NCBI RefSeq assembly: GCF_000346465.2
Contig: NC_034012.1
Location: 15,686,259-15,750,258 of the forward strand
Direction: 5' to 3'
Length of the DNA: 64,000 nucleotides
Source of the DNA: Prunus persica
Taxonomy: Eukaryota; Streptophyta; Magnoliopsida; Rosales; Rosaceae
Below are positions 1 through 10,955 of the stretch, in pieces. How positions within the stretch are numbered: the first letter of the stretch is position 1; each line of letters opens with the position of its first letter. The position numbers and the translations under genes are program-made. The notes under the pieces are model-generated. The model ran no database searches. It was given only the letters and a program-made list of their open reading frames with translations, and had not been told where the DNA came from.

Positions 1-587
1 TCAGTTTTAGCTGCATCCCAAGCTCAAAGCCCGAATGCGACTCTTGATCATGTTAAGCGACGTTCAGCTAATTTCTCTTCCAGCACTTGGGGCGATTATT
101 TTTTATCATATGCTTCAGTGGTAGGAAATTCATTAATCCTAAGAATTATTTATGGGCTAATAATACTCATCATGTCCTATAGCTGCGTCATATATTTTGA
201 ATATTTTATTATTATAAATTAATTTTGATTAATAGTTCTAACTTCCATGCACAATGAATGAAGGTCATACTTTTCTTAATATCCTTTTCAATTTGTTTGT
301 GTAGAAAACAGATATCAAAGCAGAGCAAGATGTCCAAGAACTGAAGGAAAAAGTGAAGGGGATGATAATGGCTCCAATGCTTAAAAATCCATCAAAAAAA
401 TTGGAGTTAATTGATGAGATTCAGCGGTTTGGTGTCTCCCGCCATTTCGAAAATGAAGTTGAGGAAGTTTTGCAGCAAATTCACAAGAACTCTTACGGCG
501 ATGATGAAGAAAATGATTTTGACCTTTTCACAACTGCTCTCCGTTTCCGGTTGCTTAGACAGCAAGGTTACAAGGTTTCATGCGGTT

Positions 588-589
<2 letters not shown>

Positions 590-632
<43 letters not shown>
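590..632. repeat. CT microsatellite
   Basis: About 20 uninterrupted CT units directly after the exon 2 donor of the terpene synthase, inside intron 2. It runs into the assembly gap and probably caused it. Confidence 0.95.
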
Positions 633-634
<2 letters not shown>

Positions 635-635
635 A

Positions 636-735
636 NNNNNNNNNNNNNNNNNNNNNNNNNNNNNNNNNNNNNNNNNNNNNNNNNNNNNNNNNNNNNNNNN
701 NNNNNNNNNNNNNNNNNNNNNNNNNNNNNNNNNNN
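636..735. other. Assembly gap, 100 N
   Basis: Exactly 100 N, the conventional size for a gap of unknown length. It lies in terpene synthase intron 2, between the CT microsatellite and exon 3. Confidence 0.99.
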
Positions 736-1177
736 TCTCTTATATGTTTTGTGTTCATGCTGCTAGCAGACATGTTCAACAAGTTCAAGGAAAGGACGGG
801 AAATTTAAGGAAACACTTGTGGATGATGTAGTAGGACTGTTGAGCTTGTACGAAGCCACACATCTTAGGATGCATGGAGAGGATTTACTGGATGAGGCGC
901 TCACCTTCACCACAACTCATCTTGAGTCAGTGGAAGCACACCGTTTAAGCCCCTTGCTTGCAAAACAAGTAGCCCATGCCTTGCATCAACCATTCTGGAA
1001 GGGCTGCCAAAGGCCAGAAGCAAGGCGTTACTTGGCTATCTTTGAGGAGGAACCTCATCTGGCAAATGAAACTCTCCTAACTTTGGCAAAGTTGGATTTC
1101 AACCTAGTGCAGCAAGTCCATCAGAAAGAACTAAGTGAAATTTCAAGGTAAATACATACATACATACATATATACTG

Positions 1178-1575
1178 ACAGAGAGCTTCCATTGAGGGAT
1201 CCCTCAAATTATTTGAGGGACACCCCATATAGGGCCCACTCCGGATTGTATTCCACTAATCCAAACCGTCTATTTTGTAGATACACATTCAAAGATCATC
1301 TCTACAAAAAATCACTTGAATCCGATATCATTTGACCATTCAACTGAGTTATTGAAATTTTAGTACTTTCTTGAAGCACCGTGTTCATTGATTTTGTAGG
1401 ACACAATTGAATGTCGAAACGGTTTCCGATTTGTCTAATTTTTTGTAAGGATGATCTATGAATGAAGACCTGAAAAATAGATGGTTTGGATCATTGGAAA
1501 AAAAATTGTACGGTACCCTAAAGGGCGTCTCTCAAATAAAATTATTTGAAGAATCCCTCAATAGAAGGGGACTGT
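1178..1575 (+). mobile_element. hAT-like MITE in terpene synthase intron 3
   Basis: Non-coding element of about 398 bp with imperfect terminal inverted repeats: left ACAGAGAGCTTCCATTGAGG, right the complement of ACAGTCCCCTTCTATTGAGG. It is flanked on both sides by the 8-bp direct repeat ATATACTG (1170-1177 and 1576-1583), the duplication length typical of hAT elements. A related copy in opposite orientation lies at 10254-10650. Its own small open frames look meaningless. Confidence 0.85.
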
Positions 1576-1954
1576 ATATACTGAATATATTAGTGTTCAT
1601 CAATATACTAATTAAGTTATTATTATGTAATTAAATGATATATTCAGGTGGTGGAAGGATTTGGACTTTGTAAACAAGCTTCCTTTTGCAAGAGACAGAG
1701 TAGTTGAGTGCTACTTTTGGGCTATGGGAACCTACTTTGAGCCCCAATATTGCTTTGCTAGGACATCATTAAGCAAAGTTATTGCTGTGATAACCGCTAT
1801 TGATGACATTTATGATGTGCATGGCACACAAGAGGAGCTAGAGCTCTTTACTGAAGCTGTTGAAAGGTTATTGAAATCGAAACCCAATTAATTTATAAGT
1901 TGTTTAGATTAGTCATTTATCCTCCTCTAAATACTGATTAAGTCATCACTATAT

Positions 1955-2150
1955 CCAGGGGTAGTCTTGAGATTTTGAGGCCCCTATGTGAAACTTAAGT
2001 CCTCACATAATCTAATATGAAAATACTATAAAATAAAATAAAAATCCATAACGTAACTATTTTTTTATAACTAAAATTCATCATCAATTAGCATGTAATA
2101 ACAAATACAAATCAAATTCATAAACTTTTTAATGTTTTCCTTTGATAAAG
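1955..2150 (+). repeat. Dispersed repeat, copy 1 (terpene synthase intron 4)
   Basis: AT-rich non-coding sequence beginning GGGGTAGTCTTGAGATTTTG. It is repeated in inverted orientation at 3735-3948. The surrounding segment is flanked by imperfect direct repeats of about 40 bp containing TACTGATTAAGTCATCACTA (1933-1952 and 2243-2262). Confidence 0.7.
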
Positions 2151-3393
2151 TTAAATATACTATTCGGTTTTTAAAAAAAAAAAAAAATCACGAGAAAGAA
2201 GAAGGAATGAATATTATATCCAATAGTCAAATCCTTCTCTAATTACTGATTAAGTCATCACTAGTCTATATCTTATTATTAACTTATTTTAATCATCAGG
2301 TGGGACATTTCAGCTATGGACCAACTGCCAGAGTATATGAAAGTCTGTTATGGAGGAATGTTGGATGTATACACTGAAATCGAAGAAAAGCTTGGAAAAG
2401 AGGGAAATTTATATCGCATCCACTATGCGAGGGAAGCAGTAAGCCTCATTAATATTTTTTAGATTACAGAGTTGCAAGACCATAAATTAGTATTCTAGTT
2501 AATTTCCAAGTTTATATATGCACAAATCATAGTTGATATCTTACATTTCTTTGGTTCGGGCTTTAGCCCTATCTAGACAAGTTTGAGTGCGTACCTGACT
2601 CAGTCCGATCCAAATTTTTTTTTTTAAAGGCCAAGAAATATAAGATTTTTTTTCTTTTTTTTCTTTTTAATTTTTTGGGTTGGATACTTTTAATTCTAAT
2701 AAAATATAAGTTCTCATGATGTTATTGTATAGAAAGTAATTAGTGATCGTATCTTGATTTCGTAGATGAAATGTCATGTTAGAGGTTACTTTGATGAAGT
2801 CAAATGGCTCCACCAGAAATACACACCAACAATGGATGAATATATGGCAGTAGCACTGACTACATCCTACAAGATGCCATTAACCACGTACTTTATTGGA
2901 ATGGGAGATATTGTCACAAAAGAGTCCTTGGATTGGGTTCTCAGTGACCCTAAGATTGTGAACTCTTTATTAATACTTGGCAGACTCATGGGTGACATGA
3001 AGTCCCATAAGGTACATATTAATATAAATGCAACCTTTTCTTTTTATTTTTTTTTCCCCATACCCCTTTTAACCTTAAAATTGATGTCTATATTTACGTA
3101 GTTTGAACAAAAGAGAGGACATATTGCCTCAGCTGTGATGCTACATGAAAGAGTATGGTGCCACGGAAGAAGAAACGATAATCGAACTCGGAAAACAAGT
3201 AAATAAGGCATGGAAGGACATAAATGAAGAGTGGATCAACCTCACCACCATCCCTATGCCACTACGATTGAGAATTCTGAATTTTGCACGTACTAATGAA
3301 CTTCTGTACAAGCATACAGATGGCTTTACTCACGCTGGAGTTGTGCTTAAGGATCTTCTGGTGTCTCTGTTTGTCAACCCTGTGGCCATATAG

Positions 3394-4427
3394 GCCTAAA
3401 ATAAAATTTGGTCTTCAACCCTGTGTCAGACCATTTAGTACTTTAGATTTTATGTGTCATATAGATTAGTTTGCAATTGATGTTCTGAATAAAACAAAGT
3501 CGGGTTCGAGTCCACATTGTATCATTAAGTAGTTGTATTTTAATATTTCTACTCTTCTTTTTTTATTGTTAACAACAGGGAAAAAAACGAAAAAGCATGT
3601 CAAGAAACAAAAAAAGGAAACATGTCAAAAAACAAGCTTTCTTCAATCAATCAAAAAAATTTGTAGTGTATGTTTTCACCCACTCAAAACAAAACAAAAA
3701 AAGTTCATGTCTTCTCCTTCCTCTTCTATTTTCTCAAATTGAAACATTAAAACTTTTATGAATTGGATTTATGATTGCCATTGCATGCTAATAGATGATG
3801 AATTTTAGTTATTAAAAAAAGTTATAATGGTATTACGTCATGGCAAATTCTTTTATAAATATTTTCATATTACATTATGTGAGGGCTCTCATTTAAGTTT
3901 TGTACAGGGCCCTCAAAATCTCAAGGCCCACCCTACTCTCTATGCCCTACAATACAAACTTTTATGAGCTGGACCAAAATACATGAGTTCCTCTGTATAC
4001 ATGTGTTACGTACGCATAGCCCAATCCACTTTTTAACTCCATAGCTTAAAAGCCAAACCTCTTTTTTACGAGTAATTTTTGTATGCTCCAAGTACACCAT
4101 ACATGCGACATGCGGAAATATTCTCCAATACACTTGTATTATATGGTACACGAGTCAACTTGTGTACACAGAAGAACATTAAAAAATATCTCCTTTCTTA
4201 CGATGTAAGAAATAAATTAATATATAAATATATAACCGAGACATAGTTATTGGCATATTTGTGCAGCACATCCCTTCAAACAATAAGGAAAAAGAAAAAT
4301 AAATAAGTATCAAATTAAAGATTAACAACCTTTTCAAGTAGCAAATAAATGCATTTTATACCTACAAGTCCCTTGTAATTTAAACTATCGCTTGTATTAA
4401 AAAAAAACATCCAATTAAATGCATATG
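3394..4427. other. Intergenic, terpene synthase 3' side
   Basis: About 1 kb with no gene. It holds the probable 3' UTR of the terpene synthase, AT-rich sequence and the inverted copy of the dispersed repeat at 3735-3948. Small open frames here have no recognisable protein content. Confidence 0.7.
3735..3948 (-). repeat. Dispersed repeat, copy 2 (inverted)
   Basis: The reverse complement matches 1955-2150 over most of its length, sharing the GTCTTGAGATTTTGAGG-like end, AACTTAA, CTCACATAAT and CATCATC-TTAGCATG blocks. With copy 1 it forms an inverted pair bracketing the 3' half of the terpene synthase. Confidence 0.7.
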
Positions 4428-4725
4428 TTAGTGAGACATTGGATTCACACAATGAGCGTTGCAGCATATCTCTGAGCTACTGCATCTCTTCCCACAAGAG
4501 CCACAGTTGGATATGTCTGTCCTCATATCCACACATTTTTTGTTACGGCAATCCGGCCCTGCGCTGCCTTCAGTTTCTCTACAAGCAAGAGGGTTTTGGT
4601 CGCATCCAGCACCACCCCGACCTGGAGACTACTGAGAGGCAAGGAACCGGCTTGTTGACAGAGATAGTAATGGCTAAAGCCATAATGAGCATGGCTAGCA
4701 TAAAGAAAACTTGGAGAGATTTCAT
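4428..4725 (-). pseudogene. STIG1-like secreted cysteine-rich peptide, frameshifted
   Basis: On the minus strand the ATG at 4725 opens a clear signal peptide (MKSLQVFFMLAMLIMALAIT). After about 35 codons the frame breaks, around 4615-4640. In the +1 frame the sequence continues RGGAGCDQNPLACR, then GSAGPDC, KKCVDM, SNCGSCGKRC, EICCNAHC and VNPMSH followed by a stop at 4430-4428. The spacing GxxGPDC...KKCVD...NCGxCGxxC...CC is the stigma-specific STIG1 family signature; these are small secreted peptides with roles in stigma exudate and pollen tubes. The span from ATG to stop is 298 nt, one more than a multiple of three, which fits a single-base insertion. The copy also stops after ten cysteines, earlier than usual family members. 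The plus-strand open frame covering it is a shadow. Family call is fairly sure; loss of function likely. Confidence 0.75.
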
Positions 4726-5681
4726 AATCGTGTAATATACAGCTAGGCTAGCTACTACTTTGCGTGTGTGCATGACCGCTTAACTTGAATGAAGAAATAT
4801 GCTGCTAATTAATGCGATCTAACATTTCCCTGATCGGTTATTTATTGTAACGAATCTTCTAGTCTCGTTTGGTCTTTTTTGACTGTTTGCATATTTGTGA
4901 AAATCCAAAAACTGCATAAAAACATAAATAAACTCCAAATGATCAGTAAACAAATGTACTAATTAAACGTAAATTGCACAACAATTTCTGAAAAAACCAA
5001 TTCTACCGAAACCACTGCATTGCATAATTTGAGTCAAGCACTTTACTTTTATAACAAAGTAATGTAGATATCATCCATCATCCACCTATAACAAATCTAA
5101 TCCTTAAAAAAAATAAAAACTGGAATCAACTACTACTTTTATAACAAAATAATGAAGTAAAACGAAAATAGGTACTTCAATCATTTACAACTCTAAGAAA
5201 AACACAACATACAAGCAAACCAAGACACTATCATAAACACCTCAAACACAATGATCAATCTACAAAGACACAACATACAACAAAAGAAGAAACTACGATA
5301 CACTTAGAATTCTAGCAACACAAAGACACCACCAGAACCACCTCAAACACAATTATCAATCTACAATCTAACATATGGATAACTACAGTATTAACAGAAA
5401 ACAAAACGAAAAAAAACAAAATCACTGTCAAAAATAGAAAACTACAATAAAATTACGTCAACTAATTTTTCTGTATAGGTTTGCCATCAAAATTCATTGC
5501 AGAAACTACATTGCTCTGTTTATAATTCTGCTATATGCTATCGAAGACAAAAGAAAACAACGTAATGTAGATATAAATGAAGTGTCATTTTCTGTGCAAG
5601 ACACGTGCATGAATATTAGTCATTTTGCTATCGATAATAGTTGTTAAAGTTGGTTATTATAGGCACAAATTCTAGTAATTC
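4726..5681. other. AT-rich intergenic stretch without a gene
   Basis: About 950 bp of AT-rich sequence with many short A-rich imperfect repeats (for example ACAACATACAA and CACCTCAAACACAAT recurring at 5215-5370). No coding, RNA or transposon signature recognised. Confidence 0.6.
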
Positions 5682-7206
5682 TGACAGGACCCGACCCAAT
5701 TTCCGCTTTGAAATTCGAGCCAAGTCCTGTGCGTGTCCGACACCTGGCGAATGTCGGGCACAAAAGACCTTCTTACCCTTCTCGTTCAAAATTCTTTTAA
5801 AATTTCCCTTAGACTTCTGCCGAAAATTCGGCAGAGTCTCCCCTGTAATTTGACCAAACCCAGATTTTTCCACCTGTTCAACAAACAAATAAATCTACAC
5901 CAACTGCCAGAAGAGAATAACTAAGTATTCACCAGCTCCAGTTTTCCACTAAAACTAGATATCAGAGCATTTTCTACAAAACTCTACCTTACTTGGTGGC
6001 GCGGAAGCTATGAATGGCCCGGTGGTGGATCCTGCTTACTTCTACGGCCTGGGGGCGAAAAACAAGTTTGAAAATGTGAGTGGACAAAAATAATGTTCTT
6101 GAAATCAGTTTACAATCATAATAACCCCCATAGTAAAAATAACTTGATAAGTAAAGCTAAAGTTCACCTGTGTTTAATATAAAGTATTCCTCTAAATATA
6201 AATATGTAACAGTATGTATATAGATTCGTAAAGCTGAACAATTATATGAAGAGATAAAACATGCACGTTTATTGAGAAAACTGATATAAGATGATTGAAA
6301 AACAATAGCTGCATAAAAGTGCTCAAATTGCTTTAAAACTACCACCTGAGTGTACCCCTGAAAATCTGTCAATTCCCCTGGCAGGTCTCGGGCGTCACGC
6401 AGGCTACCCGAGCCGCAAACTGGTGAAATCAGGGGACTGTCACTTTCTACCATGTTCAACTAAGCAGCATAGAAATAAAGATATTTTACGGCACAAATCA
6501 TGCTCGGAAAACATTCGGTAAAACTTATTCAAAATCAAATAATGAAATTTACTCATATAAACTCATTTATAAAAAGCATTTATATAACTCATTTATATAA
6601 AATCATTTATGAAAGAAAGTCCACTCACTGCTGGTCCGAGCTAGCTGGAACCTTTGAAGGTCCCTCCTGTGGTTCTGCCGGTCCTCTGGTGCCTGGGTCG
6701 ACGAAAATGGTGGCCGGAGGAGGGAGATCGGAGGCCTTGAAGTTTCGGTGAGTTCCCGTCGTTCTTTCGCAGTTTCCGGCCAGCACAGGTCGTCGGCGGG
6801 CAGGGGATCGGTCGGGAAAGGTAGGGGACTCGACGGCGGTTCCATCGCCACCGGTCCCATGGCCGGTGGTTCCCTGAGGCGGCGCCAGCAAGCTCTGGAA
6901 GGCGGCGGGCAGTTTTTGCACGAGAGGAGAGAGCTGGCTGGGTTTTATAGATCCAACTTCGAAATATTTACGGTTATGCCACTGAGACTCTTTTGACCAT
7001 AACTCCTTCGTTACAACTCCGGTTCGGGCCCACTACGTGTCTATGAACTCGTTTCACCGTGCTCTACGCAATGGCGCAAGCGGAATTGTCAAATTCCTTC
7101 TCGATCAAAAAGTCACCTTTTCTTAATAAAATATTACGAGGGCAAAATTGTCTTTTCGCAAAATAAAATATTCCTTCATTATGAATTTTTGGTTTGGGAT
7201 ATTACA
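5682..7206 (-). mobile_element. 3' LTR of a Ty3/gypsy element (minus strand)
   Basis: The unit starts TGACAGGACCCGACC on the plus strand and ends at TTACA, so on the minus strand it runs TGTAA to TGTCA. It shares with 39584-40654 the blocks ACCCGACnCAATTTCC, GTGTCCGACACCTGGCGA, AATTCGGCAGAGTCTCCCC, the GC-rich GAAGGTCCCTCCTG segment, and the end motif. A polypurine tract adjoins it at 7207-7220. The internal region has been lost apart from the last bases. Open frames on both strands in the GC-rich part (6600-6990) are not genes. Confidence 0.75.
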
Positions 7207-7235
7207 ATCTACCCCCCTTACAAAAATTTCGTCCT
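7207..7235 (-). mobile_element. Polypurine tract and gypsy polyprotein tail
   Basis: The minus strand reads GAGGACGAAATTTTTGTAAG followed by GGGGGTAGAT and the LTR start TGTAA. This is the usual 3' end of plant gypsy (Tekay-type) polyproteins, with the stop followed directly by the polypurine primer for plus-strand synthesis. It fixes the orientation of the LTR at 5682-7206. Confidence 0.75.
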
Positions 7236-7402
7236 CGAAATTTACGCACTAGTCACTCGAAGAGGGGAAGGGACTGCTCCCACATCTACTACTCGGGTCA
7301 CCACATAGCCATTTTCACTGAAAGTTAAACGTTTCCCATTTCAATATATGAACTGATTGCTTCCCACAGGTGAAACCAGCCTTCAATTCTACTGATTATT
7401 GT

Positions 7403-7987
7403 CTAACACATGAGATGAATCAGATTTTTCTCTTCGGAACATGGGATAATTTTGAACTTAAGATAAAAAAATACCACATAATCGGGCGCCTGAAAATGAG
7501 CACAGAGCCACACCCAACTATCCTCCCGCCCCTTAAGCTCCTTCGGGCAACCCTCCTGAAGAGCGACCTGCGGATCATCAAATGCTTGAAAATGATGGTG
7601 CAAGTCGCTCTTCCACTGCTTGTACCTCTCAGCAAAGAGTCTGTTGACGTACGCCAACGACTCGTCGTCGAGGTCCTTTAAATTGTAGTTGGTCTGCAAT
7701 AAATTAATTATATACATTAAGTAATAGAAATATATAAAGTTTGAAGGAAAAACAATTAAAAGGTAGAATATATACCGACAACTGTCCACGCACCTCCGTC
7801 TTGATCTCATCAGGCATGACCTTCCAAGACTTCCATTGCATCGGGCAATGGGTCCGAACGATGTGACCAATGTCGTGGGCCAATGAGCTATGCAATTTCG
7901 CCTTCGGTGCAGCCCAATGCCGCTCGTCATATCTGATGTTGATACGACTATTGGTCACCCGAGTGACCTTCGCCGTCTTCAACTGTC
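7403..7987 (-). pseudogene. CACTA (En/Spm) Transposase_24-type protein remnant
   Basis: Minus-strand exons of a plant En/Spm accessory transposase. The first, about 7987-7775, contains KTAKVTRVTNSRINI, YDERHWAAPKAKLHSSLAHD and IGHIVRTHCPMQWKSWKVMP. After a probable intron (about 7693-7775) comes NYNLKDLDDESLAYVNRLFA, RYKQWKSDLHHHFQAFDDPQ and EDSWVWLCAHFQAPDY. This is the conserved core of the family. After PDY the expected KKAKANK-like continuation is missing, so the 3' part is lost. Proline- and histidine-rich frames at 8023-8250 may be its degraded N-terminal part. Confidence 0.75.
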
Positions 7988-8249
7988 GACATGGAAAAAT
8001 TAATGTTAAATAAATACTAAATTCAACTATAAAATATAGGTCCAAAACAACTGGAGTTGAATGAAATCTGTACCTGGTTGTGACCTCGACGCACCAGTAG
8101 CGTCTGTGGATGTGGTGTCGATGGTGTTGGCAGGGCGATGACGACACCTAGCGCTAATAGGTTGTGCCACTGATGATGCTGATGATGCCGGCACATGGGA
8201 CACCCCAGGACCAACTGGCAAGTGGTCCATCTGTTCTGGAGCAGTGGCA

Positions 8250-9140
8250 ATTGATGAAGACTGAGCCGGGCAAGGTGAACTCTGTGCAGTTTACACCGCG
8301 TTACGACTTCTAATTAGGTTTGACATCTACACAATTTCATTAATAAACATATAAATTAATCGAATTTACCAAGCTATAATCTAAGCATATACAATTTCAT
8401 TCATAATCGAAACTAATTAATTAAAGCATATCTTGCCCTAGGGTTTGCAATTTCAGAGTATTCAGGACTCCAATCCACGATCCGTCGAATCCTATACGAT
8501 CCTACAAATACAAGGTACAACATACGTGAGTTTGAGTTCGATTCAAAGGTCCGAACATATCAAACCTGAAAATCACACAATAGGCGAAATCCGTTCCAGA
8601 CTCAAACAGTAACTGAATTAAAATCAAAGCACACCTACGAGCTCGTGACAACTAGGGGATCGCTATGGGACACAATGCCCATTTGCTACAGTACCCCACC
8701 CGCCGCCACACTCGCAAGCAGCGCGTGGCTGTCCAAAGCGATAACGATCGCAGCAAAATTTTCAAAATTAAGGGCCAAGCTTCCTACCCTAGGTTTAGAA
8801 CATCAATTGGAGGCACTTTTGTTCTTGGACCTATCCCGAAAAATGGCCAAAAGTGGCCAGAATTAAAATTCAAAAACCGGCCAAAGTTAGGGTTAAAATT
8901 CGAGATACCAAAACTAACAATTAAGCAAATCCTACCCAACCATCAGCTAGAGCACGAAAAATAATCGAGAAATCAACCTCAGGTGTCTCGTTTGGTGGCC
9001 AGAGGAGAGAGAACGAGGCCGGCGAAAATCTGTCAAAACTAACCCAATTCCAGAGGCAGGCGCAATGGTGATGGCGGGAAAAGGGCTGGGCTTCGAAGGT
9101 GGTGGGGCCCGGTCCTTGCGGCGGTGTCGTGGGTTGAGGT
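8250..9140. other. CACTA internal or flanking DNA, no gene
   Basis: Non-coding stretch between the Transposase_24 remnant and the first subterminal repeat block. No conserved protein is recognised in either strand. Confidence 0.5.
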
Positions 9141-9244
9141 CAGGTGGTTGACGGCAGCATTTGGATGTCGAAGAGAGAGGAAGTGAGGATGAGAGAGAGA
9201 GAGAGTGAAGGTCTGAGGGTCGATGTTTTTTTTATAGAAAATTT

Positions 9245-9680
9245 AATCGAACTAGCGCGACGAAGAAAATTAACCGTCGAAGAAATCTGGCCTTGCGCGA
9301 CGACAACAATGTTCGTCGTCGCACAAGGTATGTTTTCCGCCAAAAATTTTGCCAACTTACGCGACGACATTCAGCCAAAATTTCGTCACCTTGCGCTACG
9401 TAAGAATAACATAGCGTCGCGCAATCCCTAAACCCTAAACACTAAAATTTTCGCCAACTTACGCGACGATGAAAGTAAACCATCGCGCAAGGTAGTAATT
9501 GTGCCAAAATTTTCACCACCTTGCGCGATGTAAGAGCATCCTAGCGTCACGCAATCCCTAAACCCTGAACCTTGAATCCTCGAAAATTATAATAGTGCGA
9601 GACGTAGGATGTTCAGGCATCTCTCAAAGTAATGTTGCGCGACGCACGAGGATTTTGCGTCAAGCAAAGTTTTGTGTTTT
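9245..9680. repeat. CACTA subterminal repeats, block 1
   Basis: A cluster of short motifs in both orientations based on GCGCGACGA and TCGTCGCGCAAG (for example 9295-9330, 9358-9400, 9458-9500, 9525-9560, 9630-9660). Such arrays are the transposase-binding subterminal regions of CACTA elements. Confidence 0.75.
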
Positions 9681-10217
9681 TTTTAGGCCTTCTCCAGCCC
9701 ATGAGGGGCAAAACCCAGATTTTCCCCCATGAAAAAGTAACTATTTGGGTTTTGCCCGGACTCAAATTTTAAGTCCGCAACTTTATTAAATTGTTTAAGA
9801 ATGGTCTTTTTTTTTTTTTGGGAAAACTTTTCTTCATTAATCTTTTTAAATAACGTCATAATTTAATTTTTTGAACAATTTGACCTAAAAGAAATTGAAA
9901 TTCCATAAATTTAATTTTATTCCAAAAGTATGAGAATGAAGAAGATGATGTGCTTGGAATGATATCAAAAGTATGAGAATGGAATAGATTGATGAAATTG
10001 ACAAAGGAAAAATAAATTGAGAAATAGAAAAAATGTCTTTGGTAGATTAATTGAGAGATGGGTGAGTATTTATAGAGTTTGGAGTGAGATTTGGGATTGG
10101 ATCTGATTTGGATTAATTTAAAATATTATTTTGACAGTTTGATTTAAATTTCAGCCGTTGGATTTTTTTTTTTATCCTTAAAGTAGCATAGTGTCACGGA
10201 TCTGCCCTCTACACACA

Positions 10218-10221
10218 TATA

Positions 10222-10253
<32 letters not shown>
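10218..10253. repeat. AT microsatellite
   Basis: AT dinucleotide run immediately before the MITE at 10254. A second AT-rich run follows at 10650-10765. Confidence 0.9.
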
Positions 10254-10254
<1 letters not shown>

Positions 10255-10650
10255 CAGTCCCCTTCTATTGAGGGATCCCTCAAATAATTTGAGGGAAGCC
10301 CTTTAGGGTACCCTACCATTTTTTTCCCAATGATCCAAACCATCTATTTTTTAGGTCTTCATTCATAGATCATTCTTACAAAAAATTAGACAAATCGAAA
10401 ACTGTTTCGACATCAAATTGTGTCTTACAAAATCAATGAACACGGTGCTTCAAGAAAATACTAAAATTTCAATAACTCAATTGAGTGGTCAAATGATATC
10501 TGATTCAAGTAATTTTTTGTAGAGATGATCTTTGAATGAGTATCTACAAAATAGACGGTTTGGATTAGTGAAATACAATCCGGAGTGAGGCCTACAAGGG
10601 GTATCCCTCAAATAAGTTATTTGAGGAATCTCTCAATGGAAGCTCTTTGT
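10254..10650 (-). mobile_element. hAT-like MITE, second copy
   Basis: Inverted copy of the element at 1178-1575. It starts ACAGTCCCCTTCTATTGAGG and ends GGAAGCTCTTTGT, and shares the full interior (GATCCAAACCATCTATTTT, GAACACGGTGCTTCAAGAAA and others). It is inserted in AT-repeat sequence inside the CACTA region, so its exact target duplication cannot be read. Confidence 0.85.
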
Positions 10651-10764
10651 ATATATATATATATACGTGTATATATCTATATGTATATTATATATTATAA
10701 TATACGTGTATATATCTATATTATAATATAATATATATATGTATATTATATTATAATATATATT

Positions 10765-10955
10765 GGCACGACGATGATTATATTCGTCGCACAACATGTA
10801 ACCTTGTGCGACGACATGAATATATCGTTGCGCAAGATTATATTTTCACGTGACATGAAAGTTATCGCAACCTGCGCGACGTACGCGTTCCCTTCGTTGC
10901 GCAAAGAGGTGTTGCGCAACGACAAAAGGAATTCGTCACAAGTTTCTCGCAATTT
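10765..10955. repeat. CACTA subterminal repeats, block 2
   Basis: Repeats of CGTCGCACAA, TTGTGCGACGA and TCGTTGCGCAA in both orientations, the same family as 9245-9680 and 14275-14880. Its position between the two transposase genes suggests it is an end of one element rather than an interior. Confidence 0.7.

Larger units (their letters stand above)
1..3393 (+). pseudogene. Terpene synthase (TPS-a-like), 5' incomplete, two frameshifts
   Basis: Class I terpene synthase, a family that cyclises prenyl diphosphates; TPS-a members usually make sesquiterpenes in the cytosol. Seven exons by splice sites and homology: 1-120, 305-584, 770-1147, 1648-1866, 2300-2438, 2764-3011, 3102-3393; the start codon lies left of the window. 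Exon 1 ends with the RRx8W motif (RRSANFSSSTW) and no plastid transit peptide is visible before it. Exon 4 has RDR and the metal-binding DDIYD (1802-1816). Exon 6 has the second metal motif as GDMKSHKFE, with Gly in place of the first Asp/Asn ligand. Exon 3 needs one extra base near 788-796 to join FNKFKE to KDGKFKE. Exon 7 lacks two bases near 3136-3142, between ASAV and YMKEYG. As written, both lesions give early stops. The first sits close to the gap at 636-735, so sequencing error is possible there. Family identity is certain, loss of function likely. Confidence 0.85.

Noticed and set aside
6500..6996. Overlapping frames of 80-98 codons, GC-rich
   Set aside because: They lie in the gypsy LTR and are not kept in the related LTR at 39584-40654.
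9420..9570. CCCTAAACCCTAAAC resembling plant telomere repeat
   Set aside because: Only two units, twice, inside CACTA subterminal repeats; not an interstitial telomere array.
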